A DNA stretch of 64,000 nucleotides from Synechococcus lacustris. Its GTDB lineage: Bacteria > Cyanobacteriota > Cyanobacteriia > PCC-6307 > Cyanobiaceae. The stretch covers positions 1-64,000 of the forward strand of contig CAJAQB010000009.1 of assembly GCA_903943975.1 (NCBI GenBank). The letters are read 5' to 3'. A program made the translations under genes and the position numbers. Shown piece after piece: positions 18,232-29,032 of the stretch (its first letter is position 1; each line of letters begins with the position of its first letter). The notes under the pieces are model-generated. The model was not told the origin of the DNA and searched no databases. It saw nothing but the letters and a program-made list of their open reading frames with translations.

Positions 18232-18600
18232 TCAGTCAGCCTGGCAGAAGCTGATCGATTCGCCGTGGCCCCAGAAGGCCTCCAGGTCGTAGTAGCTGCG
18301 CTCCTGGGGGGTGAGCACCTGCACGATCAGGTCGCCGTAATCCAGCAGCACCCAGCGGCCCTCGCTCACCCCCTCCCGCCGCAGCGGCAGTCGGCCCACC
18401 TCCGCCTCCAGCCGATCCTCCACCGAACGGGCGATCGCCCGCACCTGCACATCGGAAAGACCACTGCACACCACAAACCAGTCGGTGAGGGTCGTTACCT
18501 CCTCCACCCGCAGCAGGCGAATGTCCACGGCCTTGCGATCGTCGGCTGCTTCCGCCGCCAACTGGGCAAGGGTTTCACTATTCATAGTTTCACTATCCAT
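18232..18600 (-). CDS. rsfS: Ribosomal silencing factor RsfS
   Basis: About 122 residues, the normal size of the RsfS/DUF143 family. Core motifs are DIRLLRVEEVTTLTDWFVV, CSGLSDVQVRAIARSVED and WVLLDYGDLIVQVLTPQER-SYYDLE. RsfS binds ribosomal protein L14 and blocks subunit joining when nutrients are short. I chose ATG at 18600, which overlaps the upstream gene's stop by 8 bp; an ATG at 18585 is also possible. A longer frame from 18702 would run deep into the upstream gene and is unlikely. Confidence 0.9.
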   Translation of the reverse strand: MDSETMNSETLAQLAAEAADDRKAVDIRLLRVEEVTTLTDWFVVCSGLSDVQVRAIARSVEDRLEAEVGRLPLRREGVSEGRWVLLDYGDLIVQVLTPQERSYYDLEAFWGHGESISFCQAD

Positions 18601-19228
18601 AAACGTTTTCACTGGCCACGGAACTGCGACTGCCCTGTTGTTGCGCCATTTCGGCTCGGGCCTTACCAGCACTCTTGCGCAGGGCCTCCAGGCGGTCTTC
18701 AAAGAAACTGCGCTGGCGTTTCTTGCGGGTTTGCTCGATGCGTTCCTTCAGGGCTCCCCCCAGGCTCTTGTAGGCATTGGGCAGGGTGTAGCCAAAGCGG
18801 CTGGCAAGCCCGATCGCCCGTTCATCGGCGGCAATCGCATCCCGTAGGCGCTTCTCAGAGTTGTTTTTGAGATAGAGCCGGTAGCCGGCAAAGCCGGAAA
18901 GGCCCACGGCCAACACCAACAGCAGGCCGTCCTGCACCCACAGTTCACCGATCGCCCCGCCAAGGCCGATCGCTAGGGCTGCCATCTCCCAGCCATCCCG
19001 GGGGATCGCATCGTTCTGAATGCGGCCCACCTCATGCCAGAAGAGCAGGTTGCGGTGATCTAGGGCGAGCTCGTCCCACTTCTCCAGATCCAGCTGGATT
19101 TCCACCTCGTCACGACCGATCTCTTCGAGGCTGATCAGGGCTGGATCAGTGGAGGCAGCTGCCTCCACAAACACCCAGCTCTGCATTTCTGGCGGCAGCA
19201 GCCCTTTCAGGCGCTGGAGCTCACTCAT
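18593..19228 (-). CDS. DUF3318 membrane protein of cyanobacteria
   Basis: 211 residues beginning MSELQRLKGLLPPEMQSW, which I recognise as the DUF3318 family start. Two hydrophobic segments follow at about 85-120 (a Gly/Ala-rich pair of helices), then a basic, charged tail with KKRQRSFFEDRLEALR. Function is unknown. It overlaps the start of rsfS by 8 bp, so translation is probably coupled, and it is divergent from carB with about 104 bp between starts. Confidence 0.82.
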   Translation of the reverse strand: MSELQRLKGLLPPEMQSWVFVEAAASTDPALISLEEIGRDEVEIQLDLEKWDELALDHRNLLFWHEVGRIQNDAIPRDGWEMAALAIGLGGAIGELWVQDGLLLVLAVGLSGFAGYRLYLKNNSEKRLRDAIAADERAIGLASRFGYTLPNAYKSLGGALKERIEQTRKKRQRSFFEDRLEALRKSAGKARAEMAQQQGSRSSVASENVYG

Positions 19229-19332
19229 GGACGCGGACGCTCAGGGACGTCTGGGACAACCCCCAGCGTAGCGACATCCCCGGGGGTGGGGGCGGAAGTG
19301 AGAAGCTTGGGGTGTTTGCCTGACCCCTGCCC

Positions 19333-22300
19333 ATGCCCCGCCGCACGGATTTGCATCGCATCCTGCTGCTGGGATCAGGGCCGATCGTGATCGGCCAGGC
19401 CTGCGAATTTGATTATTCCGGCACCCAGGCCTGTAAAGCCCTGCGGGCTGAGGGCTTTGAGGTGGTGTTGGTGAATTCCAACCCGGCCTCGATCATGACC
19501 GACCCGGACATGGCCGACCGCACCTACATCGAGCCGCTCACCCCCGAGGTGGTGGCCCAGGTGATCGAACGGGAACGGCCCGATGCCCTACTGCCCACCA
19601 TGGGCGGCCAAACGGCCCTGAACCTGGCCGTGGCCCTGGCCGAAAACGGCACCCTTGAGCGCTTTGGCGTGGAATTGATCGGCGCCAACCTCGAAGCAAT
19701 CCACAAGGCCGAAGACCGCGACCTCTTCAAGCAGGCCATGGGTCGCATCGGCGTGGCCGTATGCCCCTCCGGCATCGCCCGCAGCCTCGAAGAGGCCCTG
19801 GCCGTGGGGGAAGAGATCGGTTCCTATCCCTTGATCATTCGGCCGGCCTTCACCCTCGGCGGCGCCGGCGGTGGCATCGCCTACAACCCCGAGGAATTCC
19901 AGGCCTTCTGCAAAAGCGGGCTGGAGGCCAGCCCCGTAAACCAGATCCTTGTGGAACAGTCGCTGCTGGGCTGGAAGGAATTTGAGCTGGAGGTGATGCG
20001 AGACACCGCCGACAATGTGGTGATCATCTGCAGCATCGAAAACCTCGACCCCATGGGGGTTCACACCGGTGATTCGATCACCGTGGCCCCGGCCCAAACG
20101 CTCACAGACCGCGAATACCAACGGCTGCGGGACCAATCAATCGCGATCATCCGCGAGATCGGTGTAGACACCGGCGGCAGCAACATCCAATTCGCCATCA
20201 ACCCCGACAACGGCGATGTGGTGGTAATCGAGATGAACCCCCGGGTGAGCCGCAGTTCCGCCCTGGCCAGCAAAGCCACGGGCTTCCCAATCGCCAAGAT
20301 CGCCGCCCGCCTTGCCGTGGGCTATCGGCTCGATGAAATCATCAATGACATCACCGGTAAAACTCCGGCCTGCTTTGAGCCCACCATCGATTACGTGGTC
20401 ACCAAGGTGCCCCGTTTTGCCTTCGAAAAATTCAGCGGCAGTTCGCCAATACTCACCACCTCGATGAAGTCGGTGGGGGAGGCAATGGCGATTGGCCGTT
20501 GCTTCGAAGAATCGCTCCAGAAAGCACTGCGTTCCCTGGAAACCGGCCATGCCGGCTGGGGTTGTGACCGCCCCCACCAGCCCCTGCCGGAGGCGGAACT
20601 CGACCGGCTGCTGCGCACCCCCACCCCAGAACGCATCTATGCCCTGCGCCAGGCCCTGGAGCAGGGGCGCAGCATTGAACAAATCCATCAACTAAGCAAC
20701 ATCGACCCCTGGTTCCTGGCCAAACTCCAGGGGCTGTTAAACACTGAAAAACAGTTATTGCGGGGCAAACGTCTCGATCAGCTGGGGGCCGAGGCCTTAT
20801 TGCGGCTCAAGCAACTGGGCTACAGCGACCGCCAGATCGCCTGGGCCAGCGGCAGCGATGAACTTTCAGTGCGCCGCCACCGCCAGGCCCTGGGCGTGAA
20901 CGTGCTGTTTAAAACCGTTGATACCTGCGCCGCCGAATTCGCCTCCACCACCCCCTATCACTACTCCACCTACGAACGGCCCCTGGAACGGCTCAACTCC
21001 AGCGGCGAGCTGGAGCTGCTGCCAGCGCAAACAGAGGTGCAACCTGAAAGTCGCGCCAAGGTGATGATCCTTGGCGGTGGGCCGAACCGGATCGGCCAAG
21101 GCATCGAATTTGATTACTGCTGCTGCCACGCCTCCTTTGCCCTCCAGGAGGAGGGCCTGGCCACGGTGATGGTGAACAGCAACCCGGAAACCGTGTCTAC
21201 CGACTACGACACCAGTGATCGGCTCTACTTCGAACCACTCAGCCTCGAAGACGTGCTCAACGTGATCGAGGCGGAACACCCCAGCGGCGTGATCGTGCAA
21301 TTCGGCGGCCAAACACCGTTGAAGCTGGCCCTGCCTTTGATGCATTGGCTGGAAAGCGCCGAGGGCCAGGCCACCGGCACCAAGCTCTGGGGCACCTCCC
21401 CCCAGTCCATAGACCTGGCCGAAGACCGCGAACAGTTTGAAACGGTGCTGCGGCGGCTGGAGATCCGCCAGCCGCTCAATGGCATTGCCCGCAGTGAATC
21501 TGAAGCAATCGCCATTGCCGAACGGATCGGCTACCCGGTGGTGGTGCGCCCCAGCTATGTGCTCGGCGGCCGCGCCATGGAGGTGGTTTTTGATGCCACC
21601 GAACTCGACCGCTACATGCGTGAAGCGGTGCAGGTGGACCCCAACCAACCGGTGCTGATCGACCAATACCTGGAAAACGCCATCGAGGTGGATGTGGATG
21701 CCCTCGCCGATGGCGAAGGTCGGGTGGTGATCGGTGGCCTGATGGAACACATCGAACCAGCCGGCATCCATTCCGGTGATTCCGCCTGCTGTTTACCGGC
21801 GGTGAGCCTCGGCGCCGAAGCCCTGGCCACGATCCGCCGTTGGAGTGAGGCCCTGGCCCTGGCCCTGGAGGTGCGCGGCCTGATCAACCTGCAATTCGCC
21901 GTCCGGGACGGCGAGGTGTTCATCATCGAAGCCAACCCGCGCGCTTCCCGCACCGTGCCCTTCGTGGCTAAGGCCACCGGCGTGCCCCTGGCCAAACTGG
22001 CCAGCAAGCTGATGGCCGGCCGCAGCCTGCTCGAATTAGGGCTCACCAAGGAACCCCAGCCGCCCCTCCAGGCGGTAAAAGAGGCGGTGCTGCCCTTCCG
22101 GCGTTTCCCCGGGGCCGACAGCGTGCTGGGGCCCGAGATGCGCTCCACCGGCGAAGTGATGGGCAGCGCCAGCAGCTTCGGGCTTGCCTATGCAAAAGCG
22201 GAATTGGGCGCCGGCGAGGTGCTGCCCACCAGTGGCACCGTATTTCTCTCCACCCACGACCGCGACAAGGACGCCCTAGTGGCCGTGGCCCAACGGCTGA

Positions 22301-22635
22301 TCAGCCAGGGCTTCCAGCTGGTGGCCACCAGCGGCACCGCCGAGCACCTGCGGGGGGCGGGGCTGGCGGTAACCACGGTGCTGAAGGTCCATGAGGGCCG
22401 CCCCAACGTGGAGGACGCGATCCGTTCCGGTCAGATTCAGCTGATCATCAACACGCCCATCGGCCGCCAGGCCGCCCACGACGACCGTTACCTGCGGCGG
22501 GCCGCCCTTGATTACCACGTGCCCACGGTGACCACCCTGGCGGGCGCCCGGGCGGCGGTGGAAGCGGTGGCAGCTCTACAGGCCCAGAATGACCTACCAA
22601 TCAATGCCCTGCAGGATCTCCACCGCCAGCCATGA
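19333..22635 (+). CDS. carB: Carbamoyl-phosphate synthase large subunit
   Basis: 1100 residues, normal length. Two homologous ATP-grasp halves are clear: the first opens with [20 protein letters not shown], the second with [17 protein letters not shown] near residue 580. Each carries the phosphate-binding and metal-site strands ([38 protein letters not shown]). The C-terminal about 140 residues form the MGS-like regulatory domain. The enzyme makes carbamoyl phosphate for pyrimidine and arginine synthesis with CarA, which is not in the window. It overlaps the next gene by 4 bp. Confidence 0.97.
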   Translation: MPRRTDLHRILLLGSGPIVIGQACEFDYSGTQACKALRAEGFEVVLVNSNPASIMTDPDMADRTYIEPLTPEVVAQVIERERPDALLPTMGGQTALNLAVALAENGTLERFGVELIGANLEAIHKAEDRDLFKQAMGRIGVAVCPSGIARSLEEALAVGEEIGSYPLIIRPAFTLGGAGGGIAYNPEEFQAFCKSGLEASPVNQILVEQSLLGWKEFELEVMRDTADNVVIICSIENLDPMGVHTGDSITVAPAQTLTDREYQRLRDQSIAIIREIGVDTGGSNIQFAINPDNGDVVVIEMNPRVSRSSALASKATGFPIAKIAARLAVGYRLDEIINDITGKTPACFEPTIDYVVTKVPRFAFEKFSGSSPILTTSMKSVGEAMAIGRCFEESLQKALRSLETGHAGWGCDRPHQPLPEAELDRLLRTPTPERIYALRQALEQGRSIEQIHQLSNIDPWFLAKLQGLLNTEKQLLRGKRLDQLGAEALLRLKQLGYSDRQIAWASGSDELSVRRHRQALGVNVLFKTVDTCAAEFASTTPYHYSTYERPLERLNSSGELELLPAQTEVQPESRAKVMILGGGPNRIGQGIEFDYCCCHASFALQEEGLATVMVNSNPETVSTDYDTSDRLYFEPLSLEDVLNVIEAEHPSGVIVQFGGQTPLKLALPLMHWLESAEGQATGTKLWGTSPQSIDLAEDREQFETVLRRLEIRQPLNGIARSESEAIAIAERIGYPVVVRPSYVLGGRAMEVVFDATELDRYMREAVQVDPNQPVLIDQYLENAIEVDVDALADGEGRVVIGGLMEHIEPAGIHSGDSACCLPAVSLGAEALATIRRWSEALALALEVRGLINLQFAVRDGEVFIIEANPRASRTVPFVAKATGVPLAKLASKLMAGRSLLELGLTKEPQPPLQAVKEAVLPFRRFPGADSVLGPEMRSTGEVMGSASSFGLAYAKAELGAGEVLPTSGTVFLSTHDRDKDALVAVAQRLISQGFQLVATSGTAEHLRGAGLAVTTVLKVHEGRPNVEDAIRSGQIQLIINTPIGRQAAHDDRYLRRAALDYHVPTVTTLAGARAAVEAVAALQAQNDLPINALQDLHRQP

Positions 22636-23306
22636 CCTCCTCCCCCACAGCCACCAATCCAACAACGATCAGCCCCGGCAGCAATGGACGTGAACTGTTC
22701 AGGGCCGCCTACGAGAACCGCTACACCTGGGATTCAAGCTTCAGTGGCTACAAAGGCCGTTGCCGCTGGCAGCAGGGCGACCAGCGAGCCGAGGGCAGCT
22801 TTGAGGTGAACGCCCAACTCAAGGCCAAGCTCGAGGGCATCACTGATCCTGCGGTGGAAAAGGCGATCGCCGCTCAGCTCTGGGAGGTGACCATCCACCG
22901 GGTGCGCCGCAGCTTTGAACAAACCCACGGCGAAAACAGCTTCAGCATTGGTGATAGCGATGCCGTGGGCCTGGAAATAATCGTGGGTGGCAAAGGGGCC
23001 GGCGATCGCTATCGCATCGCCAACAACGTAGTAACGATGGTGCATCGCCATATCCACGGCACCGTGGTAACGATCTTCACCAAAAGCACCACCGACACCG
23101 GCGCCGGCTACCTCAGCCACACCTACACCAGCCTCTACAGCGACCCCGCCACGGGCGAGGCCAAGGGCCCTGAAAACCAGTTCAGCGACGACTTCGTGAC
23201 CCTGCCCGGCAGCCACTACTGGGTACTCGAAAAAAGGGTTATCAGCACCGCCGACGGCGCCGATAACCAAACCTTTGAGTTCCTAGACCTAGAGCCCCTG
23301 GGCTGA
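22632..23306 (+). CDS. DUF3386 protein
   Basis: 224 residues with the DUF3386 pattern seen in cyanobacteria and plants: [20 protein letters not shown], a K-L-E-G-I segment, [17 protein letters not shown] and the closing [11 protein letters not shown] with [10 protein letters not shown]. The predicted fold is beta-rich and soluble. Its function is not known. The ATG overlaps the carB stop (ATGA), implying coupled translation, but nothing else links it to pyrimidine synthesis. Confidence 0.83.
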   Translation: MTSSPTATNPTTISPGSNGRELFRAAYENRYTWDSSFSGYKGRCRWQQGDQRAEGSFEVNAQLKAKLEGITDPAVEKAIAAQLWEVTIHRVRRSFEQTHGENSFSIGDSDAVGLEIIVGGKGAGDRYRIANNVVTMVHRHIHGTVVTIFTKSTTDTGAGYLSHTYTSLYSDPATGEAKGPENQFSDDFVTLPGSHYWVLEKRVISTADGADNQTFEFLDLEPLG

Positions 23307-23537
23307 TCAGGCGTCCGGCAGGGGGTTGAGGGTCTTGAGGCGCTCATTGAGCTGCAGGGCCATCGACTGGCGACCCACCGCCAGCACCTTGAGCGTGTCC
23401 TCATGGAGGCGCAGCTGGGCATCGGCCACCTGCATGCCCCGCACCAACTCCTTCAGCTCATCGGGCAGGGTATTGAGGTCATAGCGCTTGCCTTCAAAGG
23501 TGAGCACTGGATTCTGGTCGCCGGATTCGGTCATCAC
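23307..23537 (-). CDS. DUF6447-type small protein
   Basis: 76 residues, GTG at 23537 or ATG at 23534. The core TFEGKRYDLNTLPDELKELV followed by a helical M-Q-V-A-D-A-Q-L-R-L-H-E-D stretch and L-N-E-R-L-K matches a small family of picocyanobacteria (DUF6447). It is probably a soluble strand-plus-helix protein of unknown role. Its stop is directly beside the stop of the convergent DUF3386 gene. It is last in a likely three-gene minus-strand operon with the ABC exporter. Confidence 0.75.
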   Translation of the reverse strand: MMTESGDQNPVLTFEGKRYDLNTLPDELKELVRGMQVADAQLRLHEDTLKVLAVGRQSMALQLNERLKTLNPLPDA

Positions 23538-23561
23538 TGAATCAATTCATCGCTCGGCAAG

Positions 23562-23870
23562 CTAACCGGCAGTGGCCTTTTCAGCAGGCAGCAGGGGCCG
23601 CTTAAAGAAAAACATCAAAAGTGGGCCCACCTGGGCTGTTTGGGTTAGCTCCCAGCGCTGCTGACCCAGCAGGTTTAGGAAATGCTGCAACTGGGCCGCC
23701 GGGTGCTGGGGCAAAGGCACCTTCTGGGCATAAACCTCAGGAAATTCCCGGGCAATGAATTCCGGGCTGAGGGCACCACCAAGCCGTTCACTGGCCGCTT
23801 CCGGAGTGGGCGGCTGGGGGGGTGGATCGTTGGCGATGTTGATGTGCACCACCCGGTATTCCCAGTTCAT
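23562..23870 (-). CDS. Conserved hypothetical protein
   Basis: 102 residues starting MNWEYRVVHINI, a strand-rich opening reminiscent of DUF4177-like small proteins, then a Pro-rich insert, a helix with HPAAQLQHFLNLLGQQRWEL and a closing strand LLMFFFKRPL. This beta-alpha-beta pattern with a Trp-Glu-Leu turn suggests a small soluble fold. I do not recognise a specific function. It starts 2 bp after the ABC exporter stop, so the two are surely cotranscribed. Confidence 0.7.
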   Translation of the reverse strand: MNWEYRVVHINIANDPPPQPPTPEAASERLGGALSPEFIAREFPEVYAQKVPLPQHPAAQLQHFLNLLGQQRWELTQTAQVGPLLMFFFKRPLLPAEKATAG

Positions 23871-23872
23871 AG

Positions 23873-25612
23873 CTAGCCAAAGGAGCGAATGAGTTGTCGG
23901 TTGCAGAGGTCGCGGTATCGACCCCCGGCCATCATCAGCCCGTCGTGGCTGCCCTGCTCCACAATGCGACCCCCTTCCAGGAAAAGGATGTGATCCGCCT
24001 CCTGCACCGTTGAGAGCCGGTGGGCGATCACCAGCACCGTGCGGCCGTCCATCGCCCGCTGCAACCCCTGCTGCACCGCCTCCTCCGCCTCCGCATCCAG
24101 GGCACTGGTGGCCTCATCCAGCAGTAACACCGCCGGGTTGCCCAGCACCGCCCGGGCAATCGCCAGCCGTTGCAGCTGACCCCCAGAGAAATTGCTACCC
24201 CTTTCCTCCACCCGGGCGCCATAGCCGCCGGGCATGGCCTCGATGAAATCAGCGGCATTGGCCAGCTGCGCCGCCCGCCGCACTTGTTCGTCGCTGGCGG
24301 GGCGACCAAAGCGAATCGCTTCGGCCACCGTGCCCGAAAACAAAGTGGTTTGCTGGGGCACCAGCGCCACCGCCCGACGCAGTTCCGCCGCCCGGAGGTC
24401 TTGGAGATCCAGGCCATCAAGCAACACCTGGCCCTGTTGCGGGGCGTTGAACCGCAGCAACAGGGAGAAGAGGGTGCTCTTGCCCGCCCCGGAAGGCCCC
24501 ACCAGGGCCACCACCTGGCCCGGGGCCACCCGCAAATTCAACTGCTGCAAAACCGGTTGGCTGGGGCTATAGCCAAAGCTCACATCCCGTAATTCCAGGG
24601 CACCGCCCAACTGGGCCAGGGGCCTTGCGCCGGGCCGATCCGGCGCTTCCACCGGTTCCTGCTCTATGGCCCGCAGCCGCCGCAGGGAGGCCTGACCCTG
24701 CTGGAACTCGTTGAAGTTTGTGGTGAGGTGCGAAATCGGATCAATCAGCATCAGCAAGGCCGCCACATAGCTGCTGAAACCCGCGCCACTGAGGCCGCCG
24801 GCGCCAATTCTCCAGGCACCGAGCAACAACACCGTGAGGATCCCGGCCGCTTCGATGAAGCCCACCACCGGATGCTGCAAGGCCAGCAGCCGCAGGGTGC
24901 GGTAACGGGCCCGGCGGTGCAGGTCAATTTCAGTTTCAAAGCGTTGCTGCAGCCAGGGTTCCGCCGCAAAGGCCCGCACCAGCGGCAGCCCCCCAATCGC
25001 CTCCCCCAACAAACCCGCCAGCTCACTCACCTGCTGCTGGCTCCTTTCCGCCGCCCCCAGCACCCGCGCCCCAAACACACTCACCAGCACCGCCACCAGG
25101 GGGGCCAGCAGCAGGGTGGCCAACGACAACTTCCAGTCGAGATAAACCATGTAGCCGAATACCGCCACCAGCTGCAGGGCGCTGGGGGTGGTGTCTTGGA
25201 TGGTTTTGTAAATCACCTCCCCCACCCGATCGGCATCTTCCGTGAGCCGATAGGTGAGGTCGCCGGCGGAAAGCTTTTCGAGGGCGCCGAATTCCAGCCG
25301 TTGCAAGCGGGCAAACAAATTGCGCCGCAGCTCCTGGCTCACCTGCAGGGCCGGGGCCGCCAGCAGCGTGTCTTGGCCAAACTGGGCCACTTTCTGGATC
25401 AGAAACAGGCTGAGCGCCACGGCGATCACCTTCAGCACCCGGTGGAAATCACCGGAACCAATCGCTGGAATCAACTGGCCTGCCTGGGAGGCCAGCAGCG
25501 GCCAACAGGCCACAAACACCAGCATGCAAAGGCCGCCGGCGGCGAGCCGTCCCCGGTGGGGCTTCAGCAAAGGCAGCAACCTGCGGAAGCCGGCCGAGGA
25601 GGGTGCAAGCAT
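23873..25612 (-). CDS. Half-size ABC exporter (MsbA/lipid-drug type)
   Basis: 579 residues: an exporter-type transmembrane domain (about 10-310) fused to an ATPase (about 335-575). The ATPase shows Walker A GPSGAGKST, signature FSGGQLQRLAIARA, Walker B VLLLDEATSAL and H-loop VIAHR. As a homodimer it would export a lipid, drug or peptide; the substrate cannot be told from sequence. ATG at 25612 overlaps by 10 bp the divergent S4-domain gene, so one of the two starts may lie further inside. Confidence 0.9.
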   Translation of the reverse strand: MLAPSSAGFRRLLPLLKPHRGRLAAGGLCMLVFVACWPLLASQAGQLIPAIGSGDFHRVLKVIAVALSLFLIQKVAQFGQDTLLAAPALQVSQELRRNLFARLQRLEFGALEKLSAGDLTYRLTEDADRVGEVIYKTIQDTTPSALQLVAVFGYMVYLDWKLSLATLLLAPLVAVLVSVFGARVLGAAERSQQQVSELAGLLGEAIGGLPLVRAFAAEPWLQQRFETEIDLHRRARYRTLRLLALQHPVVGFIEAAGILTVLLLGAWRIGAGGLSGAGFSSYVAALLMLIDPISHLTTNFNEFQQGQASLRRLRAIEQEPVEAPDRPGARPLAQLGGALELRDVSFGYSPSQPVLQQLNLRVAPGQVVALVGPSGAGKSTLFSLLLRFNAPQQGQVLLDGLDLQDLRAAELRRAVALVPQQTTLFSGTVAEAIRFGRPASDEQVRRAAQLANAADFIEAMPGGYGARVEERGSNFSGGQLQRLAIARAVLGNPAVLLLDEATSALDAEAEEAVQQGLQRAMDGRTVLVIAHRLSTVQEADHILFLEGGRIVEQGSHDGLMMAGGRYRDLCNRQLIRSFG

Positions 25613-25860
25613 CAGCGCAGGCTACGTCGACATTGCCGGAGTATTTCAGGGTGCGGCTCGATCAATTCCTTAAATGGCAAGGGGTGGTGGGCACTGGCGG
25701 CGAAGCCAAGTTGCGCATCCAGCAGGGGGAGGTGCAGGTGAATGGCGTGGTGGAAGAGCGCCGGGGGCGGCAACTGCAGCCCGGGGATCGGGTGGAGTTT
25801 CAGGGCTTAAGCCTGCCGGTACAACTGGCCCCAGCCGAGGGGCAACCACCTACCACCTAG
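25603..25860 (+). CDS. S4-domain RNA-binding protein
   Basis: 85 residues, essentially one S4 domain: [26 protein letters not shown], then a [22 protein letters not shown] segment. Such small YaaA/YbcJ-type proteins bind structured RNA, often rRNA. GTG at 25603 is the upstream limit; its GAGGAGG lies too close to be ideal, and a TTG at 25633 is an alternative that would avoid the overlap with the divergent ABC gene. It is followed 28 bp later by tpiA. Confidence 0.85.
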   Translation: MQASAQATSTLPEYFRVRLDQFLKWQGVVGTGGEAKLRIQQGEVQVNGVVEERRGRQLQPGDRVEFQGLSLPVQLAPAEGQPPTT

Positions 25861-25888
25861 GTTTATCGACTCTCCAATTAAAGGATCC

Positions 25889-26641
25889 GTGGGCACTGCG
25901 TCGCGTCCGGTGGTGATCGCCGGGAACTGGAAAATGCACATGACCTGCGCTGAAGCCAGGTCCTTCGCCAGCCAGTTCCTGCCGCTGGTGGCCAGCACCC
26001 CCGGGGACCGAACCATCGTGCTCGCCCCCCCCTTCACGGCCCTGGAGGCCGTTCGCCAGGCCGTAGTCGGCAGTGCCGTGACCCTGGCCAGCCAAAACGT
26101 GCACTGGGAGGGCAATGGCGCCTTCACCGGTGAGATCTCCACCCGGATGCTGGAGGAACATGGCGTGGCCTACGCGATCGTGGGCCACAGCGAACCCCGC
26201 AAATATTTCAGCGAAAGTGACGAACAGATCAACCTGCGGGCCCGGGCTGCTCAAGCAGGCGGCCTGATCCCGATCCTCTGCGTGGGCGAAAGCGATGAAC
26301 AGCGCTCCAGCGGAGACACCGAACGGGTAATCCGTCGCCAGGTGGAACAGGGCTTTGACGGCATCGACCCCGCCCGGCTGGTGGTGGCCTACGAACCGAT
26401 CTGGGCGATCGGCACCGGCAAAACCTGTGCCGCCAGCGAAGCAAACCGCATTTGCGGCCTGATCCGCAGCTGGGTGGGCCATCCAGACCTCACGGTGCAG
26501 TACGGCGGCTCGGTAAAACCCGACAACATCGATGAAATCATGGCCCAATCCGACATCGACGGGGTGCTGGTGGGCGGCGCCTCACTCGAAGCGCAAAGCT
26601 TCGCCCGGATCGTTAATTACCAGCCTTTCCCGGCCGCCTAA
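25889..26641 (+). CDS. tpiA: Triosephosphate isomerase
   Basis: 250 residues, the usual length. Active-site segments are clear: GNWKMHMT (substrate Asn/Lys), the His-containing [10 protein letters not shown], the catalytic Glu in [12 protein letters not shown] with the flexible loop, and the phosphate-binding YGGSVKPDN and LVGGASL. It interconverts glyceraldehyde-3-phosphate and dihydroxyacetone phosphate in glycolysis and the Calvin cycle. GTG at 25889 follows an AAGGA site. A Pro stands where HSERR is more common. Confidence 0.96.
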   Translation: MGTASRPVVIAGNWKMHMTCAEARSFASQFLPLVASTPGDRTIVLAPPFTALEAVRQAVVGSAVTLASQNVHWEGNGAFTGEISTRMLEEHGVAYAIVGHSEPRKYFSESDEQINLRARAAQAGGLIPILCVGESDEQRSSGDTERVIRRQVEQGFDGIDPARLVVAYEPIWAIGTGKTCAASEANRICGLIRSWVGHPDLTVQYGGSVKPDNIDEIMAQSDIDGVLVGGASLEAQSFARIVNYQPFPAA

Positions 26642-26646
26642 AGCCC

Positions 26647-27489
26647 TTGGTTGATTTCCCCTGGGGGTCGCGCACCGCCGTGATGGGGGTGCTCAACCTC
26701 ACCCCCGACTCCTTCAGTGACGGCGGCCAGCACCTGGATCCAGACCGGGCCCTGGCGGCAGCCCTAAAAATGGCCGCCCAGGGGGCAGACCTGATCGACC
26801 TGGGGGCCCAGAGCACCAGGCCCGGGGCCCAGCAGCTGGGCAGCGAGGCCGAATTAGCCCGTTTGCTTCCGGTGCTGCAACGGCTCGGCGCCGCCAAAGC
26901 CCGGGGCGCCTTCCCCCAGGCCCCGCTACTGAGCGTGGACACCTTCCATGCCCCCGTGGCGGCGGCGGCCCTGGGGGCGGGGGTGGACTGGGTCAATGAC
27001 GTGTCTGGGGGCCAGGCCGACCCGGCGATGCTGCCCCTGGTGGCTGAAAGCGGTTGCCCCTACGTGCTCACCCACAGCCGCGGCAACAGCACCACCATGG
27101 ACCAGCTGGCCCACTACGGCGATGTGGTGGCGGAAGTGATCGATGAACTGCAGGAGCGCACCAGCCAGGCCCTGGCCGCCGGGGTGCGGGCTAGCCAACT
27201 GCTCTGGGATCCGGGCCTGGGCTTTGCCAAAACCACAGCCCAAAACCTCCTCCTGATGCAGGGCCTAGCCGTGCTGGCCGCCCAGGGCTTCCCGCTGCTG
27301 CTGGGCCCCTCCCGCAAACGCTTCATCGGCGCAGTGCTCGGCGAACCCCGACCCCGGGCCCGGCTCTGGGGCACCGCCGCCACGGTTTGCCAGGCGGTGG
27401 CGGCGGGGGCCGCCGTGGTGCGGGTCCACGATGTGGCAGCGATGGTTCAAACCTGTCGGATGGCGGATGCCCTCTGGCCCCGGCCCTAG
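26647..27489 (+). CDS. folP: Dihydropteroate synthase
   Basis: 280 residues with the FolP signatures: GVLNLTPDSFSDGG, DLGAQSTRPGAQ, VDTFHAPVA, WVNDVSGG, a conserved DPGLGFAKT and GPSRKRFIG. It condenses p-aminobenzoate with dihydropterin pyrophosphate in folate synthesis. The likely start is TTG at 26647, five bases after tpiA, indicating cotranscription. The 3' end overlaps the convergent membrane-protein gene by 4 bp. Confidence 0.95.
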   Translation: MVDFPWGSRTAVMGVLNLTPDSFSDGGQHLDPDRALAAALKMAAQGADLIDLGAQSTRPGAQQLGSEAELARLLPVLQRLGAAKARGAFPQAPLLSVDTFHAPVAAAALGAGVDWVNDVSGGQADPAMLPLVAESGCPYVLTHSRGNSTTMDQLAHYGDVVAEVIDELQERTSQALAAGVRASQLLWDPGLGFAKTTAQNLLLMQGLAVLAAQGFPLLLGPSRKRFIGAVLGEPRPRARLWGTAATVCQAVAAGAAVVRVHDVAAMVQTCRMADALWPRP

Positions 27490-28130
27490 CGCAGGCGCCG
27501 CAGGCAGAGCTCCTCAAAGGCGGGCCGCAGCAGATAGGGGTAATCCCCCACCCAGAGCTTCGCCTGGGGGATCCAGCCATCGGAAAGCCGGGCGATGCGC
27601 GAGAAATCCGGGCGTTCCGATAGCACCAAGCAACGGATCGTCATGCCGCGGCGGATCGCCTTGTGCTTCTTATCGAGCGGAAAGCGCAACTGGCCCAGGT
27701 AACCGTCCTCATCCTCCAGCTCGAGGCAGAGCCAGGTGCGACGGTTTTCCACCAGCTCCAGGCGGCCCTGCTTATCGGTTTGCTCCTGGCGGCCCTCCAG
27801 CCGTTCCTTGGTGTAGAGATCGGCGATCACCCCCTCAAAAAGAGCTGCCGCTGGATAGCGGCGCAGCTGGCTATTGCGACGGCCCGCCTCCAGGATCGGC
27901 CCCCACAACAGATAAAGGAGCATGGTGAGACCTCCCACTAACCAAATCCCACTCCAACGACTGCCGAAGGCTGATCCGGAAATAAGCAGGGGAATCACCC
28001 CGCCCAGGCTGGAAATCAGGATCCGCTGCAGGGCCCGTTGGGGGTTGCCCCAACAGAAACTGAACTGGGGGCCACTGGCCACCGCGGGAATCAACCGCTG
28101 CAGTTCTCCAGGCTTGAGGGGAAGAAACAT
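27486..28130 (-). CDS. Conserved cyanobacterial membrane protein
   Basis: 214 residues. Two hydrophobic helices (about 38-80) follow a soluble start, MFLPLKPGELQRLIPAVASG; the remainder is a beta-rich domain with LCLELEDEDGYLGQLRFPLDKKHKAIRRG-like strands and a basic end. It is not an ABC permease by architecture, although homologues have sometimes been labelled as phosphate transporter permease. Function unknown. It begins 6 bp after dapB and is likely in its operon. Confidence 0.72.
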   Translation of the reverse strand: MFLPLKPGELQRLIPAVASGPQFSFCWGNPQRALQRILISSLGGVIPLLISGSAFGSRWSGIWLVGGLTMLLYLLWGPILEAGRRNSQLRRYPAAALFEGVIADLYTKERLEGRQEQTDKQGRLELVENRRTWLCLELEDEDGYLGQLRFPLDKKHKAIRRGMTIRCLVLSERPDFSRIARLSDGWIPQAKLWVGDYPYLLRPAFEELCLRRLR

Positions 28131-28136
28131 CGCGGC

Positions 28137-28961
28137 TCAGATCAAACGTTCGAGGCCATAAACCAGGCCCGGCAGCTGCCGCACCTTGCGCACGGTGAGC
28201 AGCACCCCAGGCATATAGGCGGCCCGGTCAAAGGTGTCATGGCGCAGCACATAACGCTCCCCCAAGCCGCCAAACTGCACCTCCTGGTGGGCCACCAGCC
28301 CCGGCAGCCGGATCGAATGCAGGCGTAGGCCACTGGGCCGCAGGCCGCCGCGGCTGCCCGCCAGGCTCTCGTGTTCCTCCAGCTCCGGTGCATTGAAACT
28401 TTTACCCAGTTCCTCCATCAGCTCAGCGGTTTTGATACAGGTGCCGCTGGGGGCATCGGCCTTGCGGTTGTGGTGAAGTTCCACCAATTCGGCATGGTCA
28501 TAGAAGCGGGCGGCGGCGGCGGCGGCCTGCTGGAGCAGCACCATGCCCACGGAGAAATTTGGAATCACCGCAGCCCCCATCGAGGCCTTCTCGGCAAAGC
28601 TGGCCAGGTCTTGCAACTGTTCGGGGCTGAGGCCCGTGGTGCCCACCACCGGGGCCACCCCATAGGCCAGGGCCGCCCGGGTGTGGTCATACACCACCCG
28701 CGGATGGGTGAAATCCACCAGCACCACCCCGGAATGCTGCTGGCTGGCCAGGCAGAGGCTGGCCTCAAAGTCTGAGCTGAGTGCCACCCCCAGCTCCCCC
28801 AGGCCCAAGCGTTCGCCCACATCTTCCGCTTCGCTGCCGGGGCTGGTGTCGATGGCGCCCACCAACTCCAGGTCTGGGGCGGCCAGCACCGCCTTGATCA
28901 CCTCGGCGCCCATGCGACCAAGGGCACCGGCCACCACCACGGGAATAAGCAATTGGGTCAT
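28137..28961 (-). CDS. dapB: 4-Hydroxy-tetrahydrodipicolinate reductase
   Basis: About 274 residues from ATG at 28961. The N-terminal nucleotide-binding motif GALGRMG, the catalytic [14 protein letters not shown] and the GTTGLSP segment identify DapB, an NAD(P)H-dependent step of lysine and diaminopimelate synthesis. The frame is open to 29021, but the extra 20 residues precede the normal start and crowd the chlH promoter, so I prefer 28961. Divergent from chlH. Confidence 0.95.
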   Translation of the reverse strand: MTQLLIPVVVAGALGRMGAEVIKAVLAAPDLELVGAIDTSPGSEAEDVGERLGLGELGVALSSDFEASLCLASQQHSGVVLVDFTHPRVVYDHTRAALAYGVAPVVGTTGLSPEQLQDLASFAEKASMGAAVIPNFSVGMVLLQQAAAAAARFYDHAELVELHHNRKADAPSGTCIKTAELMEELGKSFNAPELEEHESLAGSRGGLRPSGLRLHSIRLPGLVAHQEVQFGGLGERYVLRHDTFDRAAYMPGVLLTVRKVRQLPGLVYGLERLI

Positions 28962-29032
28962 CGGTTGGGGCGGGGACGCCACAGTCACGGCAGTCTGTTC
29001 GTAATCTTTCCTGATCGACACACCCCCTGCCC

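Noticed and set aside
19588-22518. Long antisense frames across carB
   Set aside because: They are shadows of GC-rich codon usage; carB explains the sequence fully.
24010-25741. Long Gln/His-rich plus-strand frames opposite the ABC exporter
   Set aside because: Antisense artefacts of Leu/Ala-rich codons; no start signals or domains.
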